A stretch of 7,229 bases of DNA from Flavobacteriales bacterium (GTDB lineage Bacteria; Bacteroidota; Bacteroidia; Flavobacteriales; JADGDT01): NCBI GenBank assembly GCA_023145275.1, contig JAGLEB010000011.1:1-7229 (forward strand). Direction: 5' to 3'. Each line of letters opens with the position of its first letter. Position 1 is the first letter of the stretch. The notes under the pieces are model-generated. The model searched no databases and was not told the origin of the DNA. It was given only the letters and a program-made list of their open reading frames with translations. Made by a program: the position numbers and the translations under genes. Shown piece after piece: positions 5,658 to 7,229 of the stretch.

Positions 5658-6902
5658 TTACTTATTAAATTCAGTAAGAGTTTTTGAAATAATCCCAACA
5701 CATTCCATTATCTGTTTTTCAGTCATCACTAAAGGAGGAGCAAAACGAATAATATTTCCATGGGTAGGCTTAGCTAACAAGCCATTGTCTTTAAGTTTCA
5801 TACATATATCCCAGGCTGTAGTACTATCTTCGTCATCGTTAATGATTATTGCATTTAATAATCCCTTACCTCTAACTAGCTTAACTAAATTCGTAGATTC
5901 AACAATCTTATTCATCTCTAACCTAAACAGCTCTCCTAAACGCATAGCATTTTCCTCTAGAGCTTCATCTTTTACAACTTTCAGAGCTTCCATTGCTACA
6001 ACATTCGCTAGTGGATTTCCACCAAAAGTAGAACCGTGAACACCAGGAGTCATTACACTCATTATTTCGCTACTAGCAAGTACAGCCGAAACAGGCAATA
6101 CGCCTCCTGATATAGCTTTACCAAGAATTAGTACATCAGGTTTTATACCGCTATAATCAACTGCCAACATTTTACCAGTTCTAGCAATTCCTGTCTGAAC
6201 CTCATCAGCTACAAAAAGTACATTTTTAGATTTACATAGATTGTAAGCTTCTGATATGTAATTATCTTCTGGCACGTACACTCCAGCTTCACCTTGAATA
6301 GGCTCAACCAAAAAAGCTGCAACATCATTATCTTCTAAAGCCTCTTTAAGTGCCGAAATATTATTGTATTCAATCGAAATCAAACCCGGGGTAAAAGGAC
6401 CAAAACCATCCGTTGCTACTGGATCATTCGACGCAGAAATTATTGTAACTGTACGTCCGTGAAAATTATTCTCACAAACAACAATCTTAGCTTGATTTTT
6501 TGGAATACCTTTCTTCTCATACCCCCATTTTCTAGCGAGCTTTATAGCCGTCTCCACAGCCTCTGCACCCGTATTCATAGGTAAAACCTTATCGAAACCA
6601 AAATACTCTGTTACAAACTTTTCATACACCCCTAATGTATCATTATAGAAAGCTCTAGACGTCAATGTTAAAGTCTGTGCTTGTTCTACAAGCTTTGCGA
6701 CAATCCGCGGATTACAGTGCCCTTGATTTACTGCAGAATATGCAGATAAAAAATCATAATATTTATTTCCCTCAACATCCCATACGAAAACACCTTCGCC
6801 TTTTTTCAATACAACTGGTAGTGGGTGATAATTATGAGCTCCGTGCTTATCTTCAAGAGCAATAGCTTGCTCTGATGTAAGATTATTACTTAAATCTTTC
6901 AT
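5658..6902 (-). CDS. rocD: Ornithine--oxo-acid transaminase (ornithine aminotransferase)
   Basis: This PLP enzyme converts L-ornithine and 2-oxoglutarate into glutamate-5-semialdehyde and glutamate in the cytosol, linking arginine/ornithine with proline and glutamate metabolism. The 414-residue protein has the full length of class-III aminotransferases of this type. Visible markers are GAHNYHPLPV (21-30), TGAEAVETAIK (111-121), FHGRT (147-151), EPIQGEAGV (200-208), ADEVQTGIARTG (232-243), the PLP lysine K262 in LGKAISGG (260-267), HGSTFGGNPLA (289-299) and IIRFAPP (384-390). By analogy with human OAT, Y25 and R150 contact ornithine, R386 binds the oxo-acid, and D233 binds the PLP ring. The presence of both Y25 and R150 favours ornithine over acetylornithine or GABA as substrate. 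The start fits the family N-terminus and follows an A-rich leader (TTCAAAAAAT). No arginase, proline or other arg genes are in view. It is convergent with secA and likely transcribed alone or as the last gene of a unit. Confidence 0.95.
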   Translation of the reverse strand: MKDLSNNLTSEQAIALEDKHGAHNYHPLPVVLKKGEGVFVWDVEGNKYYDFLSAYSAVNQGHCNPRIVAKLVEQAQTLTLTSRAFYNDTLGVYEKFVTEYFGFDKVLPMNTGAEAVETAIKLARKWGYEKKGIPKNQAKIVVCENNFHGRTVTIISASNDPVATDGFGPFTPGLISIEYNNISALKEALEDNDVAAFLVEPIQGEAGVYVPEDNYISEAYNLCKSKNVLFVADEVQTGIARTGKMLAVDYSGIKPDVLILGKAISGGVLPVSAVLASSEIMSVMTPGVHGSTFGGNPLANVVAMEALKVVKDEALEENAMRLGELFRLEMNKIVESTNLVKLVRGKGLLNAIIINDDEDSTTAWDICMKLKDNGLLAKPTHGNIIRFAPPLVMTEKQIMECVGIISKTLTEFNK

Positions 6903-7063
6903 ATTTTTTGAACATTACAAATTATGATAATAACGATTCCTGCTAAGAGGAGAAATCACCCGCGAAACTAAACTACATAATAAATTTAGCATTAAAAACC
7001 ATCATATCTAATGACATAACAAGAAATATATTTTCTATAAGAAGTACTTTTAGTTTTGTAAAA

Positions 7064-7100
7064 CAAATGTAATCATTTAAATAAAATATTGTTTGCCAAA
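7064..7100 (-). promoter_or_regulatory. Candidate rocD promoter
   Basis: Read on the minus strand, TACATTTG (7071-7064) matches the Bacteroidota -7 box fully. The nearest TTTG (7100-7097) is 25 bp upstream, longer than the usual spacing of about 19 bp. This start would give a leader of about 155 nt. An alternative nearer the gene is TTTT (6997-6994), 18 bp, TAGTTTAG (6975-6968), with one mismatch in each box and a leader of about 60 nt. The sequence alone does not decide between them. Confidence 0.3.
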
Positions 7101-7179
7101 ATAATAATATAAAACATCTCTAACTTTCAAAAAATCATTATATTTGATACGAAGATTCAAAGTATTTTTAAGATTAATT

Positions 7180-7209
7180 AAGGTTTGTTGTTATTTAACA
7201 TCAAGCCTT
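7180..7209 (+). terminator. Terminator-like hairpin on the plus strand
   Basis: AAGGTTTGTTGTT (7180-7192) pairs with AACATCAAGCCTT (7197-7209) around the loop ATTT. There are 12 pairs, including one T-G wobble, and one mismatch. The plus strand then reads TATTATTTTTCTTATT, T-rich though interrupted. No plus-strand gene lies upstream within this gap, so if real it would end a short transcript or act as an attenuator for a gene beyond the window. Confidence 0.4.
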
Positions 7210-7229
7210 TATTATTTTTCTTATTAAAT

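Larger units (their letters stand above)
6903..7229. other. 327-bp region upstream of rocD
   Basis: No gene is recognisable in this end segment. It includes the rocD leader, candidate minus-strand promoters, a plus-strand TATATTTG box (7139-7146) and a terminator-like hairpin (7180-7209). A 14-codon minus-strand frame (7017-6973, MSLDMMVFNAKFIM) lies in the possible rocD leader but has no supporting evidence. The next gene lies beyond the window. Confidence 0.7.

Noticed and set aside
5614..6039. 141-codon open frame on the plus strand
   Set aside because: It lies almost wholly antisense to the rocD coding sequence, has no family resemblance and no promoter, and begins inside a small palindrome; it is a shadow frame.
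6973..7017. 14-codon minus-strand frame in the possible rocD leader, considered as a leader peptide
   Set aside because: MSLDMMVFNAKFIM has no run of ornithine/arginine-related residues, no attached attenuator was found, and the leader itself is uncertain.

Overview
The window is AT-rich chromosomal DNA from a member of the Bacteroidota, most likely within or near Bacteroidia. Four things point there: a SecA of 1120 residues with the enlarged insertions common in this phylum; the order cobalamin adenosyltransferase, small acidic DUF2795-type protein, SecA, which I recall as common in Bacteroidales; a textbook Bacteroidota promoter (TTTG, 18 bp, TACATTTG) before the DUF2795 gene; and A-rich translation starts without Shine-Dalgarno sequences. 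No species can be named from the sequence alone.

Layout. Bases 1-225 are the leader of the first gene, with a promoter-like site overlapped by an inverted repeat. Bases 226-774 (+) encode a PduO-type cob(I)alamin adenosyltransferase. A 333-bp AT-rich gap with a 19-bp direct repeat and a stem-loop follows, ending in the promoter of the 73-aa acidic protein (1108-1329, +). A 274-bp gap with a strong hairpin leads to secA (1604-4966, +), which has a good intrinsic terminator at 5018-5053. The 691-bp convergent gap after secA contains a possible second, two-way terminator and two about 95% identical copies of a 125-bp repeat built from small triloop hairpins. Ornithine aminotransferase rocD lies on the minus strand (5658-6902). 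The last 327 bp hold its leader, candidate promoters and a terminator-like hairpin on the plus strand.

The genes are housekeeping and metabolic: B12 cofactor activation, protein export and ornithine/arginine catabolism. They do not form one pathway, and the wide gaps suggest separate transcription units. About a quarter of the window (1850 of 7229 bp) is non-coding. I see no phage, insertion sequence, CRISPR, toxin-antitoxin or defence genes. The least explained items are the hairpin repeat pair, the SecA C-terminus without the zinc motif, and the strongly acidic small protein beside secA.
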